Shown: piece after piece, positions 44,934-54,125 of the stretch
Numbering within the stretch: the first letter of the stretch is position 1
Layout: each line of letters begins with the position of its first letter
Assembly: GCF_006440675.2 (NCBI RefSeq)
Contig: NZ_CP083951.1
Coordinates: 6,295,501-6,359,500, forward strand
Length of the DNA: 64,000 nucleotides
Reading direction: 5' to 3'
Source: Mesorhizobium sp. B2-8-5
Lineage (GTDB): Bacteria; Pseudomonadota; Alphaproteobacteria; Rhizobiales; Rhizobiaceae
Notes under the pieces: model-generated
Told to the model about the DNA's origin: nothing
Database searches by the model: none
What the model saw: only the letters and a program-made list of their open reading frames with translations
Position numbers and translations under genes: made by a program

Positions 44934-46931
44934 CTAGCCCTGGGCGGCGAGGAGCGTCGTCCTCGTCTCTTCCGTTTGCGCGACCTCGGCAGCCGGGATG
45001 TCGAAGTCGCGGTGGTAGTTGAAGGTGTGGCCGATCGCGGTGGCGATGAGGCAGACGAAGCTCAGCGCCGCCAGCCACCACATGTACCAGATCAGGCCGA
45101 AGCCGAGCGCGACGCTGAAGACGGCGAGGATGAGGCCGGTGCCGGTGTTCTTCGGCATGTGGATCGGCTTGAAACCGGACAGCGGGCGCCGGTAGCCGGC
45201 CTTCTTCATGTCGAACCAGGCGTCGTTGTCGCGAATGACCGGCGTGAAGGCGAAGTTGTAGGCGGGCGGCGGCGAGGAGGTCGACCATTCGAGGGTGCGG
45301 CCATCCCAGGGATCGCCGGTGTGATCGGCCAGCGCTTCGCGCTTGCGGATGGAAACGAAGATCTGGACCAGGAAGGCGGCGATGCCGCAGGCGATCAGCA
45401 CGGCGCCGAAGGCGGCGATGACGAACCATATCTGCAGCGAGGGATCGTCGAACACGCGCATGCGGCGCGTCACGCCCATCAGGCCGAGGATATAGAGCGG
45501 CATGAAGGCGAACCAGAAGCCGAGCACCCAGCACCAGAACGAGACCTTGCCCCAGAACGGATCGAGCTTGAAGCCGAAGGCCTTCGGCCACCAATAGGCG
45601 ATGCCGGCGAACAGGCCGAACAGCACGCCGCCGATGATGACGTTGTGGAAATGCGCGATCAGGAACAGGCTGTTGTGCAGCACGAAGTCGGCCGGTGGCA
45701 CGGCAAGCAGCACGCCGGTCATGCCGCCGACGGTGAAGGTGAGCATGAAGGCTACCGTCCACATCATCGGCAGTTCGAAGCGGATGCGGCCGCGATACAT
45801 GGTGAACAGCCAATTGAATATCTTCGCCCCGGTCGGGATCGAGATGATCATCGTGGTGATGCCGAAGAAGGAATTGACGCTGGCGCCGGAACCCATGGTG
45901 AAGAAGTGGTGCAGCCAGACGAGATACGACAGGATGGTGATGACCACCGTGGCGTAGACCATGGAGGTGTAACCGAACAGGCGCTTGCCGGAGAAGGTCG
46001 AGGTGACCTCGGAGAAGACGCCGAACAACGGCAGGATGAGGATGTAGACCTCCGGGTGACCCCATATCCAGATGAGGTTCACATACATCATCGGGTTGCC
46101 GCCGAAGTCGTTGGTGAAGAAGTTGGTGCCGACATAGCGGTCGAGCGCGAGCAGCGTCAGCACCGCCGTCAGCACCGGGAAGGACGCCACGATCAGCACG
46201 TTGGTGCAGAGCGAGGTCCAGGTGAAGACGGGCATGCGCATCATCGTCATGCCGGGGGCGCGCATCTTGATGATGGTGCAGATCAGGTTGATGCCCGACA
46301 ACGTCGTGCCGACGCCGGCGACCTGCAGCGCCCAGATGTAGTAATCGACGCCGACGTCGGGACTGTAGTTGATGCCCGAGAGCGGCGGATAGGCCAGCCA
46401 GCCGGTGCGGGCGAATTCGCCGACGAACAGCGAGGCCATGACCAGGATGGCGCCGCCGACCGTCATCCAGAAGCTGAAATTGTTGAGGAAGGGGAAGGAG
46501 ACGTCGCGCGCGCCGATCTGCAGCGGCACGACGAAGTTCATCAGCCCGGTGACGAAAGGCATCGCCACGAAGAAGATCATGATCACGCCATGGGCGGTGA
46601 AGATTTGGTCGTAATGATGGGCGTTGAGATAGCCCTCGGAACCGTTGAAGGCGATGGCCTGCTGCAGGCGCATCATGATGGCGTCGGAAAAGCCGCGCAG
46701 CAGCATGACGAGGCCGAGCGCCATGTACATGACGCCGATCTTCTTGTGGTCCACGCTGGTGAACCACTCGCGCCACAAATAGCCCCAGAGCTTGAAATAC
46801 GTGATGGCGCCAAGAACAGCGACACCGCCGAGCGCCACCACGATGAAGGTGCCGACGACGATCGGCTCGTGCAGCGGCAGCGACTCCAGAGTGAGGCGGC
46901 CGAAGATGAATTTGGTCAGCGTCTCAGGCAT
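44934..46931 (-). CDS. cyoB: Cytochrome o ubiquinol oxidase subunit I
   Basis: A 665-aa catalytic subunit with about 15 helices that reduces oxygen with quinol and pumps protons. [10 protein letters not shown] carries the CuB His and cross-linked Tyr, HHFFTMG the CuB His pair, and [10 protein letters not shown] the haem ligands. [10 protein letters not shown] near the N-terminus is the usual conserved start of the core. Nine nt after cyoA. Confidence 0.95.
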   Translation of the reverse strand: MPETLTKFIFGRLTLESLPLHEPIVVGTFIVVALGGVAVLGAITYFKLWGYLWREWFTSVDHKKIGVMYMALGLVMLLRGFSDAIMMRLQQAIAFNGSEGYLNAHHYDQIFTAHGVIMIFFVAMPFVTGLMNFVVPLQIGARDVSFPFLNNFSFWMTVGGAILVMASLFVGEFARTGWLAYPPLSGINYSPDVGVDYYIWALQVAGVGTTLSGINLICTIIKMRAPGMTMMRMPVFTWTSLCTNVLIVASFPVLTAVLTLLALDRYVGTNFFTNDFGGNPMMYVNLIWIWGHPEVYILILPLFGVFSEVTSTFSGKRLFGYTSMVYATVVITILSYLVWLHHFFTMGSGASVNSFFGITTMIISIPTGAKIFNWLFTMYRGRIRFELPMMWTVAFMLTFTVGGMTGVLLAVPPADFVLHNSLFLIAHFHNVIIGGVLFGLFAGIAYWWPKAFGFKLDPFWGKVSFWCWVLGFWFAFMPLYILGLMGVTRRMRVFDDPSLQIWFVIAAFGAVLIACGIAAFLVQIFVSIRKREALADHTGDPWDGRTLEWSTSSPPPAYNFAFTPVIRDNDAWFDMKKAGYRRPLSGFKPIHMPKNTGTGLILAVFSVALGFGLIWYMWWLAALSFVCLIATAIGHTFNYHRDFDIPAAEVAQTEETRTTLLAAQG

Positions 46932-46940
46932 CCGCCATCC

Positions 46941-48122
46941 TCACAATTCGAAGCGCAGCAGGCCGAGCGACGGCGTCTCGGCGTCGGCGCGGCGGCTGCC
47001 TGCCCCTGGACTGAGCAGCCCCGCCCCGCGCAATGGCGAAAGATCGCGCACCGGCCAGTATTTCGCGTCGGCATCGCGGGCCGCGCGCGAGGCGGCGGCC
47101 GCTTCCTCCGCCGTGCAGATGCTTGCGACATAGGACGGATCGTTGCCGAACACCGCGCCACGCCGGGCAAGCTTGTCATATTGCAGCGGCAAGGTGTTGC
47201 GCACGCCGGCCAGGCCAAGGCCGCCCTTGGCGTCGATCGACATCATCTCGTTCATGCACATCTTGCCGCGCTCGACGCACAAATTGAGGATCGCGCCATA
47301 GAGGTCGGGATCGACGGAGGCATAGTGGCGGACCGGCTCGTTCTCGCTCGGACGCTCGAGCTCGAGATAGGTCTCGCGGCTGAGCGTAGCCTGCGCACCT
47401 TTGGTCTGCGTCACCCACTCACCGAAGGCCTGATCGGAGAGCCCGTGGAACGCAAAGCGCATGCCGGAGAAGCCGGCGCCGCTGTAATTGGCCGAAAAGC
47501 CGGTATAGGTGCCCGGACGGTTGATGACGGCGTGCAGCTTCGTCTCCATGGCGGGCATGGCGTAGATCTGCCCGGCAAGAGCTGGAATGTAGAAGGAGTT
47601 CATCACCGTCGAGGAGGTAATGCGGAAGTCGATCGGCTGGTTGACCGGCGCCGCCAGCTCGTTGACGGAGGCAATGCCGTAATCGGGATAGATGAAGAGC
47701 CATTTCCAATCCAGCGCGACGACCTCGACCTTGAGCGGCTTGTGGTTCTGGGTGACCGGCTGTCCTGGTTCGATCCGGTCGATGCGCCGGTAGGGATCGA
47801 GCAGATGCGTGCCGAGCCAGGTGAGCGCGCCCAGGCAGATGATGACGAGCAGGGGCGCCGCCCAGATCACCAGTTCCAGCTTGGTCGAATGGTCCCAGTC
47901 CGGCGTATAGGTCGCCGTGGTGCTGGATTGCCGGTAGCGCCAGGCAAACAGCACGGTCAGCGCCATGACGGGCACGATGATGAGCAGCATCAGCAGTGTC
48001 GAGACGACGAGCAGATCGCGCTGCTGCACTGCCACGTCGCCCGCGGGCACCAGCACGACCAGATCGCAGCCGCTTAGCAGCACCGCGAGCGGAAAAAGAA
48101 GCAAGGCTCCGGATCGTCTCAT
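46941..48122 (-). CDS. cyoA: Cytochrome o ubiquinol oxidase subunit II
   Basis: A 393-aa lipoprotein with lipobox LLSGC after a short signal (MRRSGALLLFPLAVL). Two helices follow, then a cupredoxin domain. The CuA cysteines are absent (region NRPGTYTGFSANYSGAGFSG), as expected for a quinol rather than cytochrome c oxidase. The C-terminal extension beyond about residue 310 is long and Ala/Arg-rich. ATG at 48122 chosen because it places the lipobox correctly. Confidence 0.92.
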   Translation of the reverse strand: MRRSGALLLFPLAVLLSGCDLVVLVPAGDVAVQQRDLLVVSTLLMLLIIVPVMALTVLFAWRYRQSSTTATYTPDWDHSTKLELVIWAAPLLVIICLGALTWLGTHLLDPYRRIDRIEPGQPVTQNHKPLKVEVVALDWKWLFIYPDYGIASVNELAAPVNQPIDFRITSSTVMNSFYIPALAGQIYAMPAMETKLHAVINRPGTYTGFSANYSGAGFSGMRFAFHGLSDQAFGEWVTQTKGAQATLSRETYLELERPSENEPVRHYASVDPDLYGAILNLCVERGKMCMNEMMSIDAKGGLGLAGVRNTLPLQYDKLARRGAVFGNDPSYVASICTAEEAAAASRAARDADAKYWPVRDLSPLRGAGLLSPGAGSRRADAETPSLGLLRFEL

Positions 48123-48212
48123 CAAACGCTGCCCTCGATGGCACTGCAGCAGGATCTCTGCAGGTTGCGATGCGATATGGACCAACGGCTACTGCCGCAG
48201 GCACGGCGACAA

Positions 48213-48233
48213 CATTGGACAATTTGTCCAATG
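48213..48233. promoter_or_regulatory. Perfect palindrome in the cyoA/MFS divergent region
   Basis: CATTGGACAA (48213-48222), a central T, then TTGTCCAATG (48224-48233). This 21-bp symmetric site lies 91 nt before cyoA and 135 nt before the MFS gene. Its size and symmetry fit a dimeric repressor operator. The regulator is unknown. Confidence 0.5.
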
Positions 48234-48274
48234 CCCAGTCGGTATGGCTTTCGCGAAAGTGTGCACGCATAATG

Positions 48275-48335
48275 GGATGACGACAACATCGCATCTGGAT
48301 GACGACAACATCGCATCGGGACGACGACAATCGCG
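48275..48335. repeat. 22-bp tandem repeat upstream of the MFS transporter
   Basis: GGATGACGACAACATCGCAT plus two bases is repeated at 48275-48296 and 48297-48318, followed by a partial third copy (GGACGACGACAATCGCG, 48319-48335). It ends 33 nt before the chosen start. Two full helical turns per unit suggest repeated protein-binding sites, or simple slippage. Confidence 0.6.
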
Positions 48336-48367
48336 TTCCGAACTTGAGCTCGGTGGCGACGGAAACG

Positions 48368-49681
48368 ATGGCTGAAACTTCGACTTCCGAAACGGACAGC
48401 AGGCTGATCGGCTCGCATCACGGCCAGGTCAGCGCGGGCGATATCGCGGTCGGCGTGATCATCGGCAGGACGTCGGAATTCTTCGATTTCTTCGTCTATG
48501 CGATCGCTTCCGTGATCGTGTTTCCCAAGCTTGTGTTCCCGACGCACGACCCGCTGGTCGGAACGCTCTACTCCTTCGCCATCTTCGCGCTGGCCTTCAT
48601 CGCGCGCCCGTTCGGCACCGTGCTGTTCATGGCGATCGACCGCGCCTATGGCCGCGGCGCCAAGCTGACGATCGCGCTGTTCCTGCTCGGCACCTCGACG
48701 GTCGCCATGGCGTTCCTGCCCTCCTATGAGGATGTCGGCGCGGTCGCCGCATGGCTGCTGGCGCTCACCCGCTTCCTGCAGGGCCTGGCGCTCGGCGGGA
48801 CATGGGACGGACTGCCCTCCCTCCTGGCTCTGAATGCGCCGCAGAACCGGCGCGGCATCTATGCGATGATCCCGCAGCTCGGCGCGCCGATCGGGCTCAT
48901 CGTGGCAAGCTCGCTGTTTGCCTTCTTCGTCGCAAACCTCTCGGCCGACGACTTCTTTGCCTGGGGCTGGCGCTATCCCTTCTTCGTCGCCTTCGCCATC
49001 AACGTCGTGGCGCTGTTTGCCAGGCTGCGCATCGTGGTCACGCCCGAATTCTCGAAACTCTACGAGAGCGGCGACCTGCAGCCGACGCGCATCAGAGAGA
49101 TGGTTCGGACTGAAGGACGCAACGTCGTGGTCGGCGCCTTCGCGCCGCTGGCGAGCTTTGCCCTGTTCCATATGGTGACGGTGTTCCCGCTATCGTGGGT
49201 GTTCCTGTTCACCAATGAGGGCCCGGAACGTTTCCTGGTCATCGAGGCGGTGAGCGCGCTGTTCGGCATCGCGGCCATCGTCGCATCGGGGCCGCTGGCC
49301 GACCGTGTCGGACGTCGTGCCTTGCTCGGCGGCGGCGCCGTCGCCATCGCCGCTTTCAGCGGCTTTGCCCCACAGCTTCTCAACGGCGGCACCGTCGGCG
49401 AGACGGTGTTCATGGTGCTCGGCTTCATCCTGCTGGGCTTGAGCTTCGGGCAGTCCTCGGGCGTCGTGGCATCGAGCTTCTCGCGCCAGCACCGCTATAC
49501 CGGCTCGGCGGTGACATCGGATCTGGCCTGGATGTTCGGCGCCGGCTTCGCGCCGCTTGCCGCGCTGCTCCTGGCCGGCAATTTCGGCCTTATCGCCGCC
49601 GGCGCCTACCTGCTTTCGGGCGCCGCCTGCACGCTGATCGCGCTCTGGATCGACAGGCAAGCGTCCACGACCGACCGCTAA
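48368..49681 (+). CDS. MFS transporter, metabolite:H+ symporter-like
   Basis: A 437-aa twelve-helix transporter. IGRTSEFFDFFVYAIASVIV at helix 1 and RFLQGLALGGTWDGLPSLLA around helix 4-5 are the marks of the MHS/ShiA-ProP-like group, and ADRVGRRALLGGGAVAIAAF is the second-half loop. The substrate cannot be read; organic acids or betaine-like compounds are usual. ATG at 48368 has GGA upstream; upstream in-frame starts run through the tandem repeat and are less likely. Confidence 0.85.
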   Translation: MAETSTSETDSRLIGSHHGQVSAGDIAVGVIIGRTSEFFDFFVYAIASVIVFPKLVFPTHDPLVGTLYSFAIFALAFIARPFGTVLFMAIDRAYGRGAKLTIALFLLGTSTVAMAFLPSYEDVGAVAAWLLALTRFLQGLALGGTWDGLPSLLALNAPQNRRGIYAMIPQLGAPIGLIVASSLFAFFVANLSADDFFAWGWRYPFFVAFAINVVALFARLRIVVTPEFSKLYESGDLQPTRIREMVRTEGRNVVVGAFAPLASFALFHMVTVFPLSWVFLFTNEGPERFLVIEAVSALFGIAAIVASGPLADRVGRRALLGGGAVAIAAFSGFAPQLLNGGTVGETVFMVLGFILLGLSFGQSSGVVASSFSRQHRYTGSAVTSDLAWMFGAGFAPLAALLLAGNFGLIAAGAYLLSGAACTLIALWIDRQASTTDR

Positions 49682-49785
49682 AGCGCGTCGCGCTGAAGCG
49701 GATTCAGGCGACGCGCTTTTAAGGCTTTGTTTTCATGCAGGTCGTTATCGCAAAACCGCTGCACACTTTTGCGCGACACGCATTA
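49680..49785 (+). repeat. Mosaic intergenic repeat, copy 1
   Basis: Two joined palindromes. AAAGCGCGTCGC / GCGACGCGCTTT is followed by a second unit reading ATGCAGGTCGTTATCGCAAA and ending CGCGACACGCATTA. It begins in the MFS stop codon and may terminate that gene. It is nearly identical, in opposite orientation, to 63067-63174. Confidence 0.75.
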
Positions 49786-49814
49786 GTACATTGTCGCGGC
49801 GGGCAGGCGCCGAA

Positions 49815-50834
49815 TCAGACCTGGTAGAAATCCCGGTACCATTCCACGAAGCGCGGGACGCCGATCTCGATCGGGATCCTGGGCTTGAAGCCGGTCACCT
49901 CTTCGAGCGAGGTGACATCGGCGAAGGTCGCCAGAACGTCGCCCGGCTGGAGCGGCATCATGTTGCGGATCGCCTTGCGCCCAAGCGCGTCTTCCAGCAC
50001 GTCGATGAGCCGGCTGAGCTCGACGGGTGAACTGTCGCCGATGTTGTGGATCCTGAACGGCGCGGTGCTCGTCGCCGGGTCCGGCGCAGCGCTTTTCCAA
50101 TCGGGGTTGGGTGTCGCGGGATGCCGCATGACGCGGACCACCCCCTCGACGATGTCGTCGATATAGGTGAAATCCCGCTGCATGTTGCCATGGTTGAAAA
50201 CGTCGATCGGCTGGCCGGCGAGGATGGCCTTGGTGAAGATGAACAAGGCCATGTCGGGCCGTCCCCATGGACCGTAGACGGTGAAGAAACGCAAGCCCGT
50301 CGTCGGCAGCCCGAACAGATGGCTGTAGGTGTGGGCCATCAGCTCGTTCGCCTTTTTGCTGGCGGCATAGAGGCTGAGGGGATGGTCGGCGGAATCATGC
50401 ACCGAGAACGGCATGCGCGTGCTACCGCCGTAGATCGAGCTCGACGAAGCGTAGACGAGATGGCCGACCGATGCCTGCCGGCACCCTTCCAGGATGTTGA
50501 GGAAGCCGTTGAGATTGCTTTGCGCATAGACGTGCGGATTGACCAGCGAATAGCGGACGCCCGCCTGTGCGGCGAGGTTGACGACGATCTCCGGCGCGAC
50601 CGACGCAAAGACCCTCGAGATGCCATCGCGGTCGGCGAGATCGACATGCTCGAAACGAAAATTCGAGAACGCCTTCAGCCGCTCGAGCCGCGCCTGCTTC
50701 AGCGCGACGTCGTAATACTCGTTCATGGAGTCGAGGCCGACAACCTGCCGGCCTTCGGCAAGCAGCCTCTGGCAAAGGTGAAAACCTATGAAGCCGGCTG
50801 CGCCGGTGATCAGGATCGGCCTGCTCGACGTCAA
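49815..50834 (-). CDS. UDP-glucuronate 4-epimerase-like NAD-dependent epimerase
   Basis: A 339-aa SDR-extended enzyme: GAAGFIGFHL for NAD, catalytic YAASKKANE, SSSSIYGG and YGPWGRPDMALF. The segment AAQAGVRYSLVNPHVYAQSN is characteristic of UDP-glucuronate 4-epimerases such as rhizobial LpsL. It would make UDP-galacturonate for lipopolysaccharide or capsule. No other polysaccharide genes are adjacent in the window. Confidence 0.88.
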   Translation of the reverse strand: MTSSRPILITGAAGFIGFHLCQRLLAEGRQVVGLDSMNEYYDVALKQARLERLKAFSNFRFEHVDLADRDGISRVFASVAPEIVVNLAAQAGVRYSLVNPHVYAQSNLNGFLNILEGCRQASVGHLVYASSSSIYGGSTRMPFSVHDSADHPLSLYAASKKANELMAHTYSHLFGLPTTGLRFFTVYGPWGRPDMALFIFTKAILAGQPIDVFNHGNMQRDFTYIDDIVEGVVRVMRHPATPNPDWKSAAPDPATSTAPFRIHNIGDSSPVELSRLIDVLEDALGRKAIRNMMPLQPGDVLATFADVTSLEEVTGFKPRIPIEIGVPRFVEWYRDFYQV

Positions 50835-51040
50835 TGCATACCCCTAACGCTGTAGCCAGACCATTTACCGACCAATCGCCCGCGGACAGTCTGCGGATCA
50901 ACGCAGCCCAGGCCGATCTTGGCGACAGGTTCGGGCACGCCTTGAATTCCTCAGGCTGGTCGAGACTTGCGCCTTTTATGGCAGGCCGGCGTCGAATTCA
51001 ACGATACGCTGTCTTCTGCCATTTCCCAGGCAGCTCCCTG

Positions 51041-51362
51041 TCATCGCGCCGGCGGTAGAGCCAGCGGCTGCAGAGTCTTCAACATGGCGAGCAGCTGGCT
51101 CTGCTGATGGGTGCCGGTTTTCTGGAAGACGCGCTCGAGATAGGTGCGGGCGGATTTGACGGTGATGCCGCCCCGCGCGGCCGTTTCCGCCAAAGTGAGT
51201 CCGGCGGCAAGATCGGCTGCCAGCCGTGCCTCCGCCGGCGTCGAAGACCTGAGCGCTGGCCGAGTTCGACAGGCCGCTCGCCTTCTGGAGCACCGAGTTC
51301 CATCGCTCCGGGACGAAGGCCGCCTTGCATATGGTTTCGATCAGATCGATCATGGCCGCCAT
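51041..51362 (-). pseudogene. Remnant of a LuxR-family regulator (internal deletion and frameshift)
   Basis: The N-terminal part reads MAAMIDLIETICKAAFVPER and continues to about SASAQVFDAG. The frame then must shift by one at about 51238-51246, where TPAEARLAADLAAGLTLAET begins a LuxR helix-turn-helix ending VFQKTGTHQQSQLLAMLKTL and a stop at 51041-51043. The middle sensor region, normally some 150-250 residues, is missing. The flanks (50835-51040 and 51363-51570) hold no other gene that I can support. Confidence 0.65.
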
Positions 51363-51570
51363 GGGAACGATGCGGGCCGGACGGGCCAGAAACCATCAGT
51401 ATCCGACACAGGAAGCTCAATCTCAAGCCAACGCTTATATAGGGACGTGGACATGGGTCGGACCCGCCCGCGTGGAATGAGATTGCGCACACGGCCCCGA
51501 TTGGGGATTTGCTTTTCTTGGTGATCCCCCTTCACTGGGGCAAACTGCCAGCGGGCTGTCAGGAGGAGAA

Positions 51571-52011
51571 ATGAGAGCACGCGCGGCGACGGTCGGAGAC
51601 CTGGAAGATGTCTTCCACGGCCTGTCCAAGCGAATGTCGGACGAGTATGTGGCGGCCGGCAAGGACAGCAAAAGTGCCTATGACAATCTGATGATGAACC
51701 TGAAGGAAGGCCGGGCGCATGCGCTCGTCCAGGACGACAGGACGGTGGCGATCATCGCCTGGCACGAGCATGCGGACGCCGCCGATACGCTCTTTGCCGC
51801 GCAGGAGGATTTCTTCAACGCCTCGACGGTCCGCTTCTGCAAGCGCCACATCCGCCATGTCCAGGCGCTCGCCGGCAACCTTCCCATACATTCGCGCAGC
51901 TGGCTGGACAGGCCCGACGTAGCGAAATGGTTCCGCGTGATCGGCTATGTCGACCGCGGGCGCGAGAACGGCGCCACCCTGTTCGAGCTGCCGCCGGCCG
52001 CCAATAGCTGA
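51571..52011 (+). CDS. Hypothetical protein, possibly GNAT-like
   Basis: A 146-aa protein after a strong GGAGGAG. It starts MRARAATVGDLEDVFHGLSK, a pattern like the first strand and helix of GNAT-type proteins and small phage-associated acetyltransferase-like proteins. FRVIGYVDRGRENGATLFEL at the end also fits. No acetyl-CoA-binding Q/RxxGxG loop is seen, so it may be a degenerate family member. Function unknown. Confidence 0.6.
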   Translation: MRARAATVGDLEDVFHGLSKRMSDEYVAAGKDSKSAYDNLMMNLKEGRAHALVQDDRTVAIIAWHEHADAADTLFAAQEDFFNASTVRFCKRHIRHVQALAGNLPIHSRSWLDRPDVAKWFRVIGYVDRGRENGATLFELPPAANS

Positions 52012-52052
52012 AAGGCCGCGAACGATGCCTGCGCCCGCCGCGGTCCCTCTCG

Positions 52053-53195
52053 TCAGAGGCCGAACCAGCGCGACCTCCTGCTCGCGCCGAACATCTCCTT
52101 GTCGGCACGGAGTGTGACCGAGGGCTCATAGTAGTTGCCGGTCGGCGAGGGCCCCGAGAAGAAGTCGACCTCGACCTTGCCGATGCGCCCGCCGCCAAAC
52201 TCGATATAGCAGGTCCCGAACCCATCATAGAGGGTCCCACCGCCTCTGTGGCGCAACTTTGCGACGAGGGCGCTGGCCACCGCCCGCGCGGCGCCCTCGG
52301 CGAAGACGCCGGCCTTGGGCGTGCCGGTGTTAGCGCCGTCGCCGACGGCGTAGACATTCTCGTATTTCGTTTCGAGCGTACGCGGATTGACCGGAATCCA
52401 GCCGTTTTCAGACATGCCGCTTTCGAGCACGACCGGCGGCACCCGGTGCTTGGGCACGCCAAGGAAAAGCTCGAAAGGCATTTCCGAGCCGTCGTCGAGG
52501 ACGGCCACGTTTCGCGTGTTGTCGACGGAGGCGACACGGCGCCCCGGGATGAATTTGATGCCGCGCTCGGCGAAGGCGGCAAGCAAGGCGAGCGAGGTGT
52601 CGGGCGAAGGCGGCACCGGGCTGCCCAACGGCAGCACCAGCGATATCTCGCAAGCCTCGCGCACGCCTTGCCGCACCAGATAGTCATGCAGCATCAGCAC
52701 GCATTCGCTGGGTGCCGGCGGGCATTTGTAGGGCGCGCCGCAGACCCCCACCATCGCCCTGCCCTTCTTGAAACCTGGCAGCATGTGGCGCAGCCGTTCC
52801 GCGCCGGGCACCGAATAGAACTCGTTGGTTCCGGAAAGACCAGGCGTTGCGTCGAAATCATATTCGGCGCCAAGTGCCACGATCAGATGGTCGGCGTCGA
52901 ACACGCCGTCATCGGTGACGACACGGCGGCTTTGCGGATCGATCGCTGTGATGGTGCGCTTCAGCATGCGCACGCCGGGCTTGGCGAAGCTGGCATAAGG
53001 CAGGCGAACCGCTTCCGGCTGCTTCAGGCCGAACATGACGTCGAGCTTGGAGAAGCCGAAAATGAAGTTATCGCTCTTGTCGATCAGGGTCACGTCGATG
53101 GCGTCGCCCATCGCTTCGGAAAGCAGCGTCGTGAGTTCAAGGCCGCCGAAGCCTGCCCCAAGGACGACGATGCGCGGTTTGTTTGCCGTGTTCAT
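52053..53195 (-). CDS. Sulfide:quinone oxidoreductase-like FAD flavoprotein
   Basis: A 380-aa pyridine-nucleotide-disulfide family protein. FAD motif VLGAGFGGLE (11-20), second dinucleotide region at LIVALGAEYDF, and AVGDGANTGTPKAGVFAEGA near the C-terminus. Cys152, Cys158 and Cys165 lie in the middle (VCGAPYKCPP), where SQR-type enzymes carry redox cysteines. SQR activity would pass electrons from sulfide to quinone; a role in sulfide or persulfide detoxification is likely but unproven. GGGGA lies 8 nt before the ATG. Confidence 0.78.
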   Translation of the reverse strand: MNTANKPRIVVLGAGFGGLELTTLLSEAMGDAIDVTLIDKSDNFIFGFSKLDVMFGLKQPEAVRLPYASFAKPGVRMLKRTITAIDPQSRRVVTDDGVFDADHLIVALGAEYDFDATPGLSGTNEFYSVPGAERLRHMLPGFKKGRAMVGVCGAPYKCPPAPSECVLMLHDYLVRQGVREACEISLVLPLGSPVPPSPDTSLALLAAFAERGIKFIPGRRVASVDNTRNVAVLDDGSEMPFELFLGVPKHRVPPVVLESGMSENGWIPVNPRTLETKYENVYAVGDGANTGTPKAGVFAEGAARAVASALVAKLRHRGGGTLYDGFGTCYIEFGGGRIGKVEVDFFSGPSPTGNYYEPSVTLRADKEMFGASRRSRWFGL

Positions 53196-53327
53196 CTCAG
53201 TTCCCCACCCTGTCTCTGGCGCCAAGCGCCGGTTGATCTTCATTTCCTGAAGTGGCGGCGAGGACTCCATCTCCTCGCCGCCGATGCCCTTACCGCCAAG
53301 GCCTAGCGGGCTTGCCGCTTGCACTCG

Positions 53328-53993
53328 TCAGGTGAGGACGGGCTGCGGCACGATGCGAATGTAGGGCTTAGGTTCCTTCCAGCCCTGCGGATAGAGCTGC
53401 CTGGCCTCGTCGTTCGACACCGAGCCAGCGATGATGACGTCGTCGCCGGGCTTCCAGTTGACGGGGGTCGCCAGGCGGTGCTTGGCCGTCAGCTGCAGGG
53501 AGTCGATGACGCGCAGCACCTCATCGAAGTTGCGGCCAGTCGTCATCGGATAGGAAATGACCAGCTTGATCTTCTTGTCGGGGCCGATGACGTAGACATT
53601 GCGCACCGTCTGGTTGTCGGCTGCGGTGCGGCCGTCGGCCGTGTTGCCGGCCGAGGCCGGCAGCATGTCGTAAAGCTGGGAGACGGCCAGCGTCGGATCG
53701 CCGATCATCGGGAAGTTGGGGGCCGTCCCCTGCGTTTCGGCGATGTCCTTTGCCCAGCCTGCATGCTTCTCGACGGGGTCGACGGAGAGGCCGATGATTT
53801 TCACGCCGCGCTTGTCGAACTCGGGCTTCAGACGCGCCATGTAGCCGAGCTCGGTCGTGCAGACCGGCGTGTAGTCCTTCGGATGCGAGAAGAGGATGCC
53901 CCAATCCTTGCCCAGCCATTCATGGAAGGAAATCGGACCCTCGGTGGTGTCGGCCATGAAGTCGGGGGCGATGTCTGCGATACGGAGTGACAT
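53328..53993 (-). CDS. 1-Cys peroxiredoxin (Prx6 type)
   Basis: A 221-aa thiol peroxidase. The peroxidatic Cys is Cys45 (DYTPVCTTELG), and the long C-terminal domain with VNWKPGDDVIIAGSVSNDEA is typical of the Prx6 group. It reduces peroxides in the cytoplasm using an external thiol donor. It lies upstream of the SQR-like gene on the same strand (132-nt gap) and divergent from the SARP-type regulator. Confidence 0.92.
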   Translation of the reverse strand: MSLRIADIAPDFMADTTEGPISFHEWLGKDWGILFSHPKDYTPVCTTELGYMARLKPEFDKRGVKIIGLSVDPVEKHAGWAKDIAETQGTAPNFPMIGDPTLAVSQLYDMLPASAGNTADGRTAADNQTVRNVYVIGPDKKIKLVISYPMTTGRNFDEVLRVIDSLQLTAKHRLATPVNWKPGDDVIIAGSVSNDEARQLYPQGWKEPKPYIRIVPQPVLT

Positions 53994-54125
53994 GGTTGTG
54001 TTCCTTTCCGGTTGGAATTCGATTGCGGCGCTAAATTAGGAAATCTATGTTCCGCCAGCGTTCCCCGACGACGGCCGCCCGGTGACGGCTTCGGCGGCGG
54101 TGCCCTTCTTCCGGACGGTGAATGC

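Noticed and set aside
44619..48077. Plus-strand open frame of 1152 codons opposite the cyo genes
   Set aside because: Shadow of cyoABC; composition is dominated by Glu/Arg/His/Gly with no domain, and there is no ribosome-binding site.
48275..48335. Tandem 22-bp repeats as a CRISPR array
   Set aside because: Copies are directly adjacent without spacers, only 2.8 units, and no cas genes are present.
51079..51492. Minus-strand frame of 137 codons overlapping the LuxR remnant
   Set aside because: It crosses the remnant in a different frame from both recognisable LuxR parts and has no family features.
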